From assembly GCA_022559985.1 (NCBI GenBank), contig JAFJTR010000017.1:390003-454002 (forward strand): a stretch of DNA of 64,000 bases, in the 5' to 3' direction. A program made the position numbers and the translations under genes. A model generated the notes under the pieces. It was not told the DNA's origin. It did not search any database and saw only the letters and a list, made by a program, of their open reading frames with translations. Source of the DNA: Parastagonospora avenae f. sp. tritici 18332-5. Its lineage: Eukaryota; Ascomycota; Dothideomycetes; Pleosporales; Phaeosphaeriaceae. This document shows positions 1-11,558 of this stretch, one piece after another (position 1 is the stretch's first letter; the number at the start of each line of letters is the position of its first letter).

Positions 1-293
1 ATGTCGCGCCCAGTTGCGACGACAATTACCTTCCTCATTTCTGCGCTCGCGCACGAGCTAGTCATGGGCTGCATCACACGCAAGTTCCGAGGCTATGGCT
101 TTTTCGCAATGATGCTGCAGATGCCCATTGTCATGGTTCAGAGGAGCAAGTGGGTCAGAGGGCGCACCTTGCTCAACAACGTGCTCTTCTGGTGTAGTAT
201 GATCTTAGGGTTGAGCATGGTAAGTCAAGGCCTCCATCAAACCTGCATACGGCTAATTATCTCCAGATGTGCGCGCTATACGTCCTTGTGTAA
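1..293 (+). CDS. Sterol O-acyltransferase (MBOAT family), 3' end only
   Basis: This is the C-terminal 81 residues of an ARE1/ARE2-type acyl-CoA:sterol acyltransferase, an ER multi-pass enzyme that makes steryl esters. The gene enters from the left edge, so the first ATG of the window is probably an internal Met. Two exons are read, 1..219 and 267..293. The intron 220..266 has a GTAAGT donor, a GCTAAT branch and a CTCCAG acceptor. The segment FLISALAHELVMG carries the invariant MBOAT histidine (fragment residue 18) in a hydrophobic helix. The spliced end, LSM-MCALYVLV, matches the usual family C-terminus. Without the intron the frame would run on into unrelated sequence. Identification of the subfamily rests on this short tail only. 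Confidence 0.82.
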
Positions 294-891
294 GTGTACA
301 AATTCGGCGGTTGTGTATTTGAAGTATGGCATATACAGTGGACTATGTGAATTCCGAGATACCCTTCTCTTTGGCTGTGCGGTGTTTGCTGTAAGATAGG
401 TTTTAGCATATGTCAGGCATTTAAAGACACGCTTGATCGGACGTTGGCAATCTCGCAAGCAGCACCAGAAATGGTGTAGGTGACGTAGATTGATAGGCCC
501 GTATTGCTTCAGGGTCCCGTAACGGGACTTGAGCCTATCCGAAGCCGACCCCGCGAAGTACGCAAGGCAAGGATCAAGGGTATGACGTCGGAGCATCAAC
601 AATCAGCTGCTTGAACGCAAGCATTACGGGCAGCTCGCGTTTGTACAACAATTGCCCTGTGTTCCGCGCCATTCCACGGCCCGAATCTTGTTCATAGTCA
701 AATACATGCGAATTTACCTTTGCGCTGTGATTTCATACGTCGTCACCATACAACACTAAGCCTCAGCCACGGGTACATCGGAAACAGCCACACTTTGACC
801 AGTCTGACATTCACAGAGGCAGGAGGCATTCAAACTTCTTCCTAGCTCTACATTACGACTACATCTGTCTTTAGAGACGGCGCATCCCAAC
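294..891. other. Intergenic region
   Basis: About 600 nt between the acyltransferase end and the DUF3074 gene. It should hold the 3' UTR of the first and the promoter of the second. A minus-strand ORF at 276..602 has no recognisable motif and overlaps the acyltransferase terminus; I do not call it. Confidence 0.5.
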
Positions 892-2867
892 ATGTCGGAA
901 CTGCACGATGCGCTAGCATGCCTGCGCCCTAAAGAATTTAGCGACGTACCAACCGAGGACCTCAAGTCCTTCCTCCCAGAGATTCTCTCGAATGCAGAGC
1001 TCATCGCGAACTCGGTCCCACCGCCACCCAATGGCACGCCTTACGAAGCTTCGCAGCGCGCGCGGACAGACTCGCGACCAGCGGCAAATGCTGCGGATCT
1101 GACCATATCTCAAGTACGGCGGCCATCACCAGCCAAAGCACACGAGGCCCTACAGAAGTCATGGGGAAAGCCGGTGAAGCTGGGGGCGAAGGAGGTGGCT
1201 ACAGGCATGAGCGTCTACAAGATGGCGGGGCATGACAGACATGGCGCGTGGTTTGCACGGTCAAGTGTACACGAAGGACTAGGGTTCACCAAGTGGAAGG
1301 AGTGCATGCAGAAAGAGTTCCCGGAGAGCTTGGAGGTGCAAGGTGGACCTGGAGAAGGTAACGTACGGGGCATTGGCGGCGACCAGAGGCTTGAGCAGAT
1401 TACCGTAGACGGCATTGGAAAACTGGAGGGTATGTAACTGGTAGCCGGAACTATGTCAGAGCGTCGCTAATAACTGCAGTGTACCAACTCTCCGCTCAGT
1501 TCCCTGGACCCACATCCCCGCGAGAGTTTATCACGCTACTCATCACCTCCGAGAATTGCCTCACAGATGCGTCCAAGGTTGGCGATGCGGTACCGCGGCA
1601 CTACATGGTCGTCTCGATACCGGTCTCACATCCTGACGCACCGCCCAGAAACGGAATGGTCCGAGGATACTATGAGAGCATCGAGATGATTTCGGAAATT
1701 CCGCTTGCTGGAGCAGAGGGCCCTGAGTCGAATCCTGTGCAGTGGACAATGGTGACACGAAGCGACCCTGGTGGCGGTATACCACGCTTCATGGTCGAAA
1801 GAAATGTTCCTAGCAGCATTGTGCAGGATGCAGTCAAATTCCTAGATTGGGCTTGTGCAAAGAGCGAGGGCAACGAAGAAGAGATTGCGGACAAGGACGG
1901 CAGTTCAAGTGCATTACAAGTACAAGAGCAAGAGCAAGAGCGAAGACGCTCGATCGCAGATCTGAATGGTATAGGTGCGGGCGTTGGAACGAGCATAGCT
2001 GATCAGCCCTCGATCAGTACAAAGCGTGCATCGATTCGAGCTGAGAGCGAGACCAGCGCTCCAGATCAGGGGTGGGTAGCTTCGATCAGAGACACGGTAG
2101 GCGGATACGTTCCTGATGCTCTTAACCCCTTGCAACGCACGATCTCGAGCAGCTCATCTTCTACATCATCATCGATAGAATCGTTCGCTTCGGCCGAGCA
2201 ATTTAACACAGCTATGGAGGGCGGCTTACCTGTTACCGATGACATGCCTACTCCGTCGACTATATCGCAACCAGAACTACCAGTCATCGACGACAGTCCC
2301 CACGGCCGGAAACTGCAAGAAATAGAGGACAAGAAGCGCCTAATGCGTGAGCGACTCGACCAAGCTCAAGAAAAACAAGCCAAAGACCTCGCCACCGAAA
2401 ACAACAGGACGCAAAAGGAAATCGAAAAGGCTGCAGAGAAACACACAAGAGAGCGCAAAAAGCACGAAGACAAATTCGAAAAGGAAATCCGCAAACTCGA
2501 GGAGCGCCGCGAGAAAGAAACTAAGAAACTCCTCGCGCGCCAGCAGAAGGAGGCGGATAAGAACCATCTCCTCAAGGCCCAGCGCGAGCGCGACGAGAAC
2601 AAACAGAGAGCGGATATTCTCGAGCAGGAGAATAAGCTGCTGAAAGAGCAGATTGGTGAGCTGCAGAGGGAGAATACGGCGCTCGTGGCGCGCCTGGGGA
2701 AGACGGATTTGGGAAAGGATATCCTGAAAGCCGTGAAGCAGGAAGACTTGACAGGACGGCCGAGGGCGAGCTCGAGTAGTTCGAGGAAGAGCGCGAAGTC
2801 TGCGAAGTCGAAGGAGAGCGAACTTAGTATGCTTGCGAGGTCGAGTACGGAGCCGGTAAAGCCCTGA
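892..2867 (+). CDS. DUF3074 (START-like) protein with C-terminal coiled coil
   Basis: Two exons, 892..1429 and 1480..2867, encode 641 residues. The intron 1430..1479 has donor GTATGT and acceptor CTGCAG; splicing restores the conserved string VYQLSAQFPGP across the junction. Residues about 90-310 match the fungal DUF3074 domain, a START/Bet v1-like lipid-binding fold of unknown ligand. A Ser/Thr-rich linker follows. Residues about 453-585 form a long, highly charged Lys/Glu/Arg coiled coil, and the tail is rich in Ser/Lys. There is no signal peptide or membrane segment, so it is probably cytosolic. The start codon lies in ACATGTC context and gives a Met-Ser-Glu start. Family assignment is firm; cellular role is unknown. 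Confidence 0.85.
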
Positions 2868-3091
2868 GCGAGTATTTTTGTCATGGTGTTTTCTTAATGT
2901 TCTTTGAGCGCTAGGCCAACTTTGTATTTATGGCGTAAGATAGAGCACCATTAGTTTATACCATTGTTTGAATATTCTATGAGTTGTTGGCCTTCCAGCT
3001 ATCCAAACGTTATCTGATCTCACTAATCCCAACCTGGTAAAGACTCATCCGCCTCGGTACCCGATCGCAGCCCAGCCCTATCCGTCAACGC

Positions 3092-3406
3092 CATGTCTTA
3101 CGTTTCCACGAACGACTACACAGACGGAATTTCCTCGCGCTGAAGAATTGCGCCTCCTGCAATCAACTGTCGACAGTGCTGTTTGCGAAATTCTCTTGGC
3201 ACATGACGTGTTGAGTGTGGAGCCGAGTATCGGACCGTTTTCCCTACGCAGAATTATCAGATCGAAGTGGGATGAGGCGTTGAATCCACCTGACATCAAG
3301 TGGAAAAGATATCATTGAAGACAACGGCAAAGAGAAGGGAATCATAACCAGAGGCGAAACTAAAGCCTACAAAGTCACAAGAAAGAGCTTCGGAATCCCA
3401 TACTAG
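3092..3406 (+). pseudogene. Coding-looking small region, frame-disrupted
   Basis: One frame is open from about 3121 to a TGA at 3316 and reads like protein (AEELRLLQSTVDSAVCEILL, then SLRRIIRSKWDEALNPPDIK). A second frame, shifted by one base, takes over at about 3300 and runs to a TAG at 3404 (KDIIEDNGKEKGI, ETKAYKVTRKSFGIPY). The only ATG nearby (3092) is in yet another frame and stops after 16 codons. No intron of normal size joins the frames; the best candidate would be 34 nt. I cannot name a family. It may be a frameshifted small gene, a gene with an unusual intron, or a sequencing error in a real small gene between the DUF3074 and FSH1 genes. Confidence 0.3.
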
Positions 3407-3467
3407 ATCGACTTTCAGTCACTTCACCCCCACCAAGCGCATCTCAAAACACCATCTAACAACAACC

Positions 3468-4432
3468 ATGTCTTCAACTGAAACCCCAACATACATCACC
3501 ACCGCCGAACACCCCCAATCCTCATCCCCCGGCCCCATAAAACCCACCCTCCTCGCTTTCCACGGCTCAGGAAGTAATGCAACCGTACATACAGTCCAAC
3601 TCGCCCGACTGATGCGCTTGCTACGACCGCATTTCGAGGTCGAGAGTATGGAAGGTGCGTCCTTCCCTCACCCCCAAGACACCCCCCCAAAATCCCATCA
3701 AACCTCTGCATTCCCAACTATACCCTGCCAACTTCATCTACACATCTCTTCTACATAGTCATGAAGTAAGATTGCGAATTGGTACTGACTTTCACACCAG
3801 CGCCCTTCCCCTCCCCCGCGGGCCCGGGTATCCTACCTTTCTTCGACGGCTGCGGCCCGTTCTACCGCTGGCTACCAGCGATGCAAAAAATCACCCTCGA
3901 GGCTATGCGCACGCAGTCCTCGACGTCCGAGCTCAGCCCTGAAGTAGAAACGCTCATCAAGGCCACCGTGCAGCGCATACGCGCCGCCGGCGGCCGCGTC
4001 GTCGGACTCATTGGATTCAGCCAGGGCACGAAGATCGTTGCCGGCCTGCTACGCGCTTCGGAGCTTGTTGAAGAGTATGGATTGAAGGGCGAAGATGTCG
4101 ACTGGTGTGATTTCGCGTTCGGGTTGAGTGTGTGTGGGAGTTATGCGCCGCTGTTGATGCCCGGCGCTGTAAGGGAGAAACTCCCCCAGGGCGTGGATTA
4201 TCTGGAGGGAAAGGTCAGGAAGCCGACTTTTCATGTGCAGGGCACGCAAGATGAGTGGGAGTGGGCGGGTAGGGGGCTGATTGAGAGGCATTATGAGAAG
4301 GGTGAAGGGAGAAGTGAGGTTGTGGAGTGGGATATGGGACATCATTATCCTGTGGAGGCGGAGCAGAGTGAGAGGATTGCGGAGTGGGCGGTGGCGGTGT
4401 GGAAGGGGGTTGAGGGAGGGGAGGTTAGATGA
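3468..4432 (+). CDS. FSH1-family serine hydrolase
   Basis: Two exons, 3468..3654 and 3801..4432, give 272 residues, the usual length for fungal FSH1 (DUF341) alpha/beta hydrolases related to yeast Fsh1-3 and human OVCA2. The oxyanion region LLAFHGSGSNA lies near the N-terminus. The nucleophile elbow GFSQG places the catalytic Ser at about 136, the Asp is in GTQDEW (about 214) and the His in GHHYP (about 244-245). The 146-nt intron (donor GTGCGT, acceptor ACACCAG) is longer than most here. No signal peptide is visible, so it is probably cytosolic. Substrate is unknown. Its 3' end converges on the eS12 gene 305 bp away. Confidence 0.88.
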
Positions 4433-4737
4433 TAGTATGCCGGGAGGGCGTGAGGGTGAGGTGTATAGATGGTAGAGCATAGAAGAATTTTAGATATCAC
4501 GGCAGGGTACAAAGGCACATAGTCTTGCGTTTTGAACTCGTTCCTCGTTTTGATTCGTGGCACAAGGGCCGTCTATTTCCATTGCACCCATCACATCATA
4601 ACTTGACATCCCCGCTCATCCCACCAAACACTTCATGCCATGCCCGAAAGAACCGAACCGACGCAGCAAAAAGGCGAGATGATGCTTGAGACGCAGCGAC
4701 CGATAGTGTTGGGCGAGCGTCCGCCATGGCGACACGC
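4433..4737. other. Convergent intergenic region
   Basis: 305 nt between the 3' ends of the FSH1-like gene and the eS12 gene. It should contain both 3' UTRs. No ORF with family resemblance. Confidence 0.5.
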
Positions 4738-5371
4738 TTACTGCTCAGTCTGGAAATAGTTGAGGAGGATGCTGCGCTCCTGGGACTCCTCACCCCAATC
4801 CTTGACGACGACGCAAGAGCAGTTGACCACCTTACGGGGGTTACCCTCACGATCGATCTGGCCTATCCACTGCATTAGCCCCAATCCTACCCCAAATCCA
4901 CAATCCCTCGAGAAAACTTACACAATCCAGCCCACTCGCCGAGCTGCTTGCCATCAGGGACCTTGATGAGAGGAATCTTGTGCTCGCTGCACAGTGCAAC
5001 GACGAGCTTCTTGTACGCCTCCTCCTCGCACGCCTCGTTTAGAACGCACATGTGAGCCTGGCGACGGTCGAGGGCCTTGGAGGCCTCGCGCAGACCACGG
5101 GCGAGTCCGTCGTGGATCAGAGCCAGCTTGAGCACGCCCTTGAGCGCCTCGAGCACAGACATCTGGCCCTTTGAACCGGTCTCATCGGCAGAGACCTCGA
5201 CCTCGGCGGCCGCGCTGACTTGGGACTTGGTATCGTCTTCTCCGTCCGACTGGTGGTGTTGGTGTTAGCATGGTTTTATGGGTGGTGGCGGGGTGGTGAG
5301 AATTGCGAATTGCCCGCAGCGCAGGCTGTGGCTGTTGTAGAGCCAGTGATGAAGGGATGGGTGCATACCAT
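4738..5371 (-). CDS. RPS12: 40S ribosomal protein eS12
   Basis: Three exons on the minus strand: 5369..5371, 4922..5249 and 4738..4862, giving 151 residues. The first exon is only the ATG, followed by a 119-nt intron (donor GTATGC, acceptor CACCAG). The second intron, 4863..4921, has donor GTAAGT and acceptor GGATAG and splits the Cys codon of GLC. The product starts MSDGEDDTKSQ and contains MSVLEALKGVLKLALIHDGL, LGEWAGLC and the conserved tail SCVVVKDWGEESQERSILL...YFQTEQ. eS12 is a component of the small ribosomal subunit beak. An internal ATG at 5162 would drop about 30 N-terminal residues and is less likely to be the start. Confidence 0.93.
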
Positions 5372-6401
5372 GATGAATGATTTCTTGTCGGGTTTCCTCG
5401 AAGAGTTGGGTTTGGAGATATGTAGGAGAATCAAAAGTTCGAGGCGGCCCGCCAGTCGAAATTCGTCAATCGTTGGTGGGCGCTAGCGGGAGGCTGAGGC
5501 TTAGCGTCATGTCACGTGGCCCAGCTCTGCGTTTAACACCCGTGTGAATCTTGACCGTTGTAAGCGAGCGTTGCTGCTCTCAAGCACCATTTTGAACTAC
5601 ATGTTGTTGCTTGCGATTGACAGTGACTTAGGATGCCTAAAGCTCTATCGAGAGCCTTGCCATCGAAACATAAACCTAGCTATCCTGTGGCTGTCGAATG
5701 CCCTTGCTCACATTTGCGTCTTAGTGGTTGACCTGGAACATGATCTAATTCATTAAACTTGCTCGAAGCCGCGTTTACAGATATGGAAGAAGAACGCGGG
5801 GGGAGATCAATAGCAGTTTACAGGCAGTCAATCCAAACAATTATCACCACAAGTCCAACATACGAATAGTCAACTCAAATTGGTTCTCATCAGCTGTATA
5901 CACCATCTGCACTCTGCCACAGCCTATCCACATCCTCCTCTGGACCAGCCATCCCCGCATCTCCCATGCTCACATCTTTCGTAGAAAGTTATAAAATCCA
6001 GATCCAATCTCCCATCCCCGGAGACTACCACCAACAAACATGAACAAAACATGGCTGACCGCCAGTCATAGGCCCTCAAGCCTCAATGAAAAAGCAAGGC
6101 TTTTTTGAGCAAAATATACGGCAGAAAACAGCATGCGCTGAAAAGTGCTCGCTTAATCGCAAGAATAGAAATTAAGCACAAAATACACACTGAAACAGAA
6201 GCTAGGAAAACTGTGTACGCTTGTACGCTATCAGCCCATATTGCAGAGCATTTGCTGGTCCCCCGTCTTTAAAGTGACCTCCTTCTGGGCTCCTGGAAAA
6301 CGCCATGTACAGTGAAAGTAATGAGATTGCCTTATGCTGACGATAGTGGAGAACGGAACCAATGAGACAATGGGTATATAAAAAGTAATAAATGAAAGAT
6401 G
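5372..6401. other. Intergenic region, RPS12 promoter side
   Basis: About 1 kb between the eS12 start and the 3' end of the TeaR-like gene, so it holds the eS12 promoter and the TeaR-like 3' UTR. A 70-codon ORF at 5544..5756 has no family resemblance and is not called. Confidence 0.45.
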
Positions 6402-8315
6402 CTACATGACGATGCAGCAACAGCCCTTCTTTTCCTTGGCCTCTTCGACTGGCTCGGGCAGTCGCGTCGTCTGCGGGTGGGATGCTGCTGGTTCGATGGG
6501 AGGCGCGAGTTTAGGTGAAGGAACGCGTGGACCTTGTGGGATGGTTGGAGTCAATTTGTATGCACCGCCCTGCTCGTTGGCCTTGGTGTCGGTCTTCTCG
6601 AGAGATGGGTCCGGCGAGGCTGATTTCTCAGGACTGGGCAATGGCCATTGACCGTTCTCGCGCTCGCGTTCTTTCTCGAGGGCAATTGGGTCGATTTGTG
6701 ATAGGCGCTTGCCGTCCATGTCTTCTGTGTTCAGGAGTCGGAAGTCCTTGTCATACATGGACCCCACCCTGCCCTCGTTCTCCCACTGCTCCTGTTGCAT
6801 GCGTTTGGCGTGCGTAGGAATAATTTGCTGATCCGGAGGCAGACGCGGATCCGGCTTGTACATTGTAGCTATCCATGGAGCCTCGCCCTCAGGCTTGTGA
6901 CTAGTGACCGGACGTATCGCAGCTGCAGCTCCACTTGTACCTGGACGCTTTGGCGGCGATGTTCCGGACACGTTTCGACCCTTTGGCTGCGTCTTCGCAC
7001 TGGCCTTGCGGTTGCCAGGAGGTCCAGTCTTGGCAGCGGGTTTTGCTTTCATGGGAGACTTCTGCGGCGATTTTGGAGGTGATCCACTGTTTGCTGAGAC
7101 TTTCCGCGCATGTCCGTATGGTGGAGTAATCCGACGACTTTCTTCTGGATCATCGAGCAGCATTTGGCTCGAAACGCTTCCGCTGCGAGCCCTCACACCA
7201 TTCGTCGCAATAGCATCACCGTTCCAGTTGCCACTACCGGCCCGTGATCGAGATAATGGTGCGTCGCGTTCAGCAGGTACGGGTAGGCCGCTCGTCTTCG
7301 GAAGAGGTATACGGGATGTGCTAGGCCTGCCGTTGTGGGTGGTTGCTCGCGGTGAAGTAGGCTGGCCTCCTCCGGCCGCCAGCTCCTCAAACGTCGTAGA
7401 GTTCCTCCAGCTGTGGTCCTGGTCTAACGCATCCTCGTCTTCAGCCGGTATCGGTGACACTACTCGTCGACCGTCATAGCGCTCATCGCCATTCTGGGTT
7501 TGCCCTGCGGCTTCTGAGCCTCTACGATCGCGGGGTTTCCGGTTTGCACTCTGAGAGCGACTGTTCGTCCCGCTGGCTCGGCCTCCGACCCTGAAGCCAG
7601 CCGCCTCAAGCTCCTTCGTCTCAATCTCCTTCAGCTTGTCACGATGTATCCAGTTGTTCTGGTCATGCTCGACAGCCGTCCAGTTTGGGTCTCCTGGGCC
7701 ACCCTTGGACGTCTTCTTCTTGGGCTTGCCCTTTAAAGACGTCGCAGTGCTCTTCTTATTGGTGTTGTGGCTTTTGTAGTACTCCATCACACTGTCGGGG
7801 TCATTGCTGATGGCGTTCATGTCTCCGCTTGGCTTTCGGTGCAGGTCGTTCATGCGGTCGGAGGAGAGGTACGATCGGTCGTTCTCGTAGGACTGGTTCA
7901 TTGAATCCCAAGTAGGTGATCGCACGGGCTTTGCAAAACCATTAGCCTGCGAAGTATGGGGCTGGCGAGTGGCGTATGAGGAGGCGCCGTATTGAGACAT
8001 GTATGGCTCTTCGTCGTAGCCTGCACTCTATCTTCAGGTTAGCACTTTGTCACCGCCTCATGGTGGCCAATATTGAAGGTGGAATGTCTGAGGTTGGGAT
8101 GGCGCTACATTGCGGCATGACGGACAGCTGCAGTAGTGTGGAGCCTGGCGGAGGGCATGTGACACAATGACATAAGAAGGAAGGCTGGATATACGCACAG
8201 TGTTGTCCAAAGGAACCGCAAGATCCCACGATGCTCCTCCTCCGTGGGAGCTGCTCGGCGGTGTTAATTGCTGTCCGGATACTGGCTGTTGGCGGGAGTA
8301 TGCGACAGCAGCCAT
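6402..8315 (-). CDS. TeaR/Mod5-like protein with C-terminal CaaX box
   Basis: Exons 8199..8315 and 6402..8027 on the minus strand encode 580 residues. The 171-nt intron (donor GTGCGT, branch GCTAAC, acceptor GATAG) joins PLDNT to SAGYDEEPYM in frame. The protein is mostly low-complexity (Ser, Pro, Lys, Arg) apart from a conserved-looking core, DPNWTAVEHDQNNWIHRDKL, at about residues 145-165 followed by KEIETKELEAAGFRV. It ends KKGCCCIVM. CIVM is a CaaX box expected to be farnesylated, and the two preceding Cys could be palmitoylated, so plasma-membrane anchoring is likely. The layout fits fungal TeaR, the prenylated cell-end receptor for TeaA that marks growth sites. That assignment is from remembered family features and is not certain. 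Confidence 0.6.
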
Positions 8316-8781
8316 GGGGTGTGCTGCAACGCCAATGCGATGCCGTCTGTCACGCGCCCAGGAACCTCACAGGTTCGGCTTGGGTCGTTTTGTGTGTGTG
8401 TCGGTATGGTGGGATTGCGCGGTGACGGAGCGGTCGAATGTATTGCTTCACGGGAAGGGGCGAGGATGCTCAAGTGGGTTGTTATGGGCAGTTGGTCGCG
8501 CTTGGGCGATGTCGCATGCCAAATGATCCACCGAGACGTCTAAGCAGGTCCGCTATGGGAGGGATGCCATGAATGAGCCAGAGTAATGGTCGTCGGGTGA
8601 TAAGCAGGGTGGGAGTTAAGAGGGGGCGTTTGCATGCACGAAGCAAGCAGTTCCCTGCACGTCCGGGTCGCGGCCTATAGGAAAAGGAAGGATATATAGT
8701 ACAAAGACACAAACGAATGGAAGAGTAGCGAATGACGGTTCCAGCTCTAGGCTCGCTCACCAGCAGTAGTAGCTGCAGTGC
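8316..8781. other. Upstream region of the TeaR-like gene
   Basis: 466 nt holding the presumed promoter and leader of the minus-strand TeaR-like gene. Several overlapping ORFs on both strands lack motifs. I see no convincing gene. Confidence 0.4.
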
Positions 8782-9070
8782 CTATTGAAGATCACGACGG
8801 TGAGCGCGAGAGACTTCTTCGAGTGCGCGGACCTGGGGCGCGACGTCCTCTTGGCTAATTTGGGGAAGCGCTCGGACGTCCGAATCAGGCCTGTAGCCGT
8901 TGATTGAAAGGTCTAGATAGCGGGCTAAGTACTCCTTGCCCTGTGACTGTACCTGCATGCTGACTCTCTTGACCGTGGTCGACGAATAAAGGAGGCGGCC
9001 TTCCTGCAAATATGCAATGTTGACCTCCGCTTGCAGCTCTCCAACTTCACCTCCAACACGAAAACGAAAG
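8782..9070 (-). CDS. Possible small gene, 5' end unresolved
   Basis: The minus frame ending at TAG 8782 reads VGELQAEVNIAYLQEGRLLY, then TVKRVSMQVQSQGKEYLARY and DVRALPQISQEDVAPQVRAL. This looks like a helical, coiled-coil-prone small protein, not random ORF composition. There is no in-frame ATG directly upstream. An ATG further up opens a frame that hits one in-frame TGA before joining the coding-looking part. An unrecognised intron may remove it, but I could not place a good donor and acceptor. I do not recognise the family. It could also be a 5' leader or a relic. Confidence 0.3.
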
Positions 9071-9621
9071 CATCATGCGCGGCCTCCCGACTTTTGATTA
9101 TAGCGCACCCGCAAACCCGCTGCGCCTCCTGGACTCCTGTACCAAACAAGCTTCATCGATTGGAGCCTTTCCCGATTGATGCGCCCTAGTCTTCGCTAGA
9201 AGGCCATAGCGCGAGAAGGGGGATCGGGAGCCATGGATTTTCCTCTCTGGCACCTGTCACTGGACCCGCCCGGAAACTTATGACTTGGTCTACATAAACA
9301 ACCTTTATGCGAGGTAACGACGTCAGAGACTGCTCAGTTTATGCAAATCTTAAAAGTTTTCGTGTGGTTGTAGACACGTTGGTAGTGTCGCTCCCAGATG
9401 CCGGGTTGCCGGTTAATCACCAAGGCACGCTCATGTGCACGATAACCGAAAAGACCCACTGATGCGTGAACCTCTCTTCCAAGTTGCAGATTAAGTCAGA
9501 CCATATTGACGCTGCAACGGTGGTTCGTCATAAGGCTGGGAAATTTGCAAGATTAGCGACGAGTAATCTTAGGACTGACACTCTATCGGTCGATCAGTCG
9601 ACTATTCCTACAATGCATCAA
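9071..9621. other. Intergenic region
   Basis: About 550 nt downstream of the ferric reductase (its 3' UTR lies here). No recognisable gene, RNA or repeat. Confidence 0.4.
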
Positions 9622-11558
9622 CTACCATCCAAACGTCTCATCCCACCAATACACAATATTCCCCCTCTTGATCCAAATCTCAACATCTTTCTTCAGGCCC
9701 TCCGTCAGCCTCTTCGGCCCGCAGCAAATCACGGCCGTTCTCAAACCCTTGCTGAACACCTCATCAACAATGACGTCTAATTTCGGCCGGCCGCTCTTGA
9801 TGACCATGCCCTTCCGAGGTTTGTCCATCTGATCTTCCATGCTTAGTAGCTGCTCGTCTTCTGCCATTTCGATTGCTTCGCTGTCTTCATCGCCCACAGC
9901 GAATATATTGGGGTTGGGCGATTGTAGACTTGGGCCGGAGGGGCGCGTGACGTACACTTCGACGACGCTTGCGGCGTGTGCTGATCCATTTTCTTCGTCG
10001 CTTGAGTCAGCATCACTTTCATCTTCCTTTGAAGGCGCGGACGTGGGGAAAGCCCATTGCGTCTCGGCTAGTTTTTGAACAGCCCATATACAGCGTATCT
10101 GTGTACCTGAAGGTGATGGGTCGTGCATTTCGACGATGCTGCGGTAGATGGGCATGATGAATGTTGCGCCAACTCCTCCAGCTACTAGCAAAACCCTGTC
10201 ATAATCTGAAAGATCTGGCAATCGAGATGATGCGCCATATGGACCTTCAAGTGCAATCGGCAGTATGGGAATATCGCCCCCAGCCGTGGGCAGCATCGGG
10301 ATGCCACTTCCACCTTGAGCTAGCTTTTGCGCAAGCTCTGCAAGATATTTCGTGTTGCCTTTCAAGGTTCTTGCAACAAGCAACAATTCTTTATCTTTAG
10401 ATGGTATTGAAGCAATCGTAAAAGGGTTTGTTTTGTTCGTCATCAACCACTGCTGGTAGAACGATGGCGAAGTTGCTTTACCCCAGGGCCTGCTGAGGTA
10501 TACGTGCTGTCCAGGTTTCCATTTCAGAGCAGAGCTGTTATCTGGCAACGGTACACGTATTTGGGTGAGATTGGTGCCAGGCAGGAGTCGAATGGTGCCT
10601 TGGTATACCTTCAGCCGCAGGGCTCGGAAAACGAGGTGAAGCGCTTCAATAAAGATGACCTGGTAAACGAATATGCGAATGTACGACACATGCAGCCACA
10701 TTGGCACGATTATAAAGTTTGCGACCGCGATGTGGGAGATGAAGAAGACTCGATAGCTCCGTCGCCTTACAAAGGCAAGAGCTGTAGTGCTGATCGTAGC
10801 AAATAGGATGAGGCTGGTGATACCCCAGATGACGTCCCAGTCTTTGATGCGTTTTGCGAGGAAGCCAGAAATGATGAAGAAGTTGAGGTAGAAGATTCCA
10901 TGCAAGGAGAATAAGAGGAAGACGATGCGGCCGAGGATCTGATGGGCAGCCTTCAACTGCTCGTGTGAGCACCGCGTAAGCCACTGGACTGGCGAATATG
11001 GCGCTCTCATGGCCAATAGGTAATGAATCGGCAGTTGAGAAGCCCCAACCTGCCCGAAACGCTTTGTGAGGTGTAGGTAATCTGAGGCAGTTAGTATGAG
11101 TGCCACCTGATGAGGATACCGTAATTACCTTTTCCAGTTTTGGCAATGCACAAGTACAGCAGCCATATCGTCCAAAGACTCTCACTAATCCATTCTCCTC
11201 TTGTCCCCCAATCCCAACCTTTGGTGACATCTTTACTCATCCACCAATTCGCCTTCGTCAAAAGGTTTTGCAGCTTCCTAAGCCATCCAAGCTTCCCAGT
11301 TGGACGCTTGGTGAAGGAGGGCGACTTTGGTGCGTCATATTTGGGGCCACTCTTTGCCATCCACTTGATGAGGAAGGCGATTTGAAATAGCACAAATATG
11401 GCTAAGACCGACCATTGCGCCACGAATCCATACCAGTCCAGGTATTCTCGTCGCTGGTGCTTCTGCTTTTCATTGAGAGTCTCTAAATAATAACCAAATG
11501 CCCAGTATTGGTCAGTCTTCACTTCTTTGTGACCTTCATGGCGCCGAATGTGATCCAT
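9622..11558 (-). CDS. Ferric reductase-like transmembrane oxidoreductase (FRE family)
   Basis: Exons 11129..11558 and 9622..11081 on the minus strand encode 629 residues. The 47-nt intron (donor GTAATT, branch ACTAAC, acceptor CTCAG) joins AKTGK to DYLHLTKRF. It is a multi-pass plasma-membrane flavocytochrome that moves electrons from NADPH through FAD and two b-haems to ferric or cupric chelates. The haem ligands are two His pairs spaced 14 apart (H190/H204 and H260/H274). The FAD motif is NPFTIAS at about 362, with Asn where most members have His. The NADPH motif GGVGAT lies at about 446-450, and CCGP plus the WWDETFGW terminus close the protein. An acidic Ser/Asp/Glu insert sits in the NAD domain. 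It shares a 561-bp divergent promoter region with the nucleoside hydrolase gene. Confidence 0.9.

Noticed and set aside
2340..2884. Minus-strand ORF of 172 codons rich in Ser/Phe
   Set aside because: Mirror of the Lys/Glu coiled coil of the DUF3074 protein; composition is a reverse-complement artefact.
6406..7479. Long plus-strand ORFs (up to 191 codons) opposite the TeaR-like gene
   Set aside because: Antisense shadows of a GC-rich, low-complexity coding region; no motif and no splicing logic.
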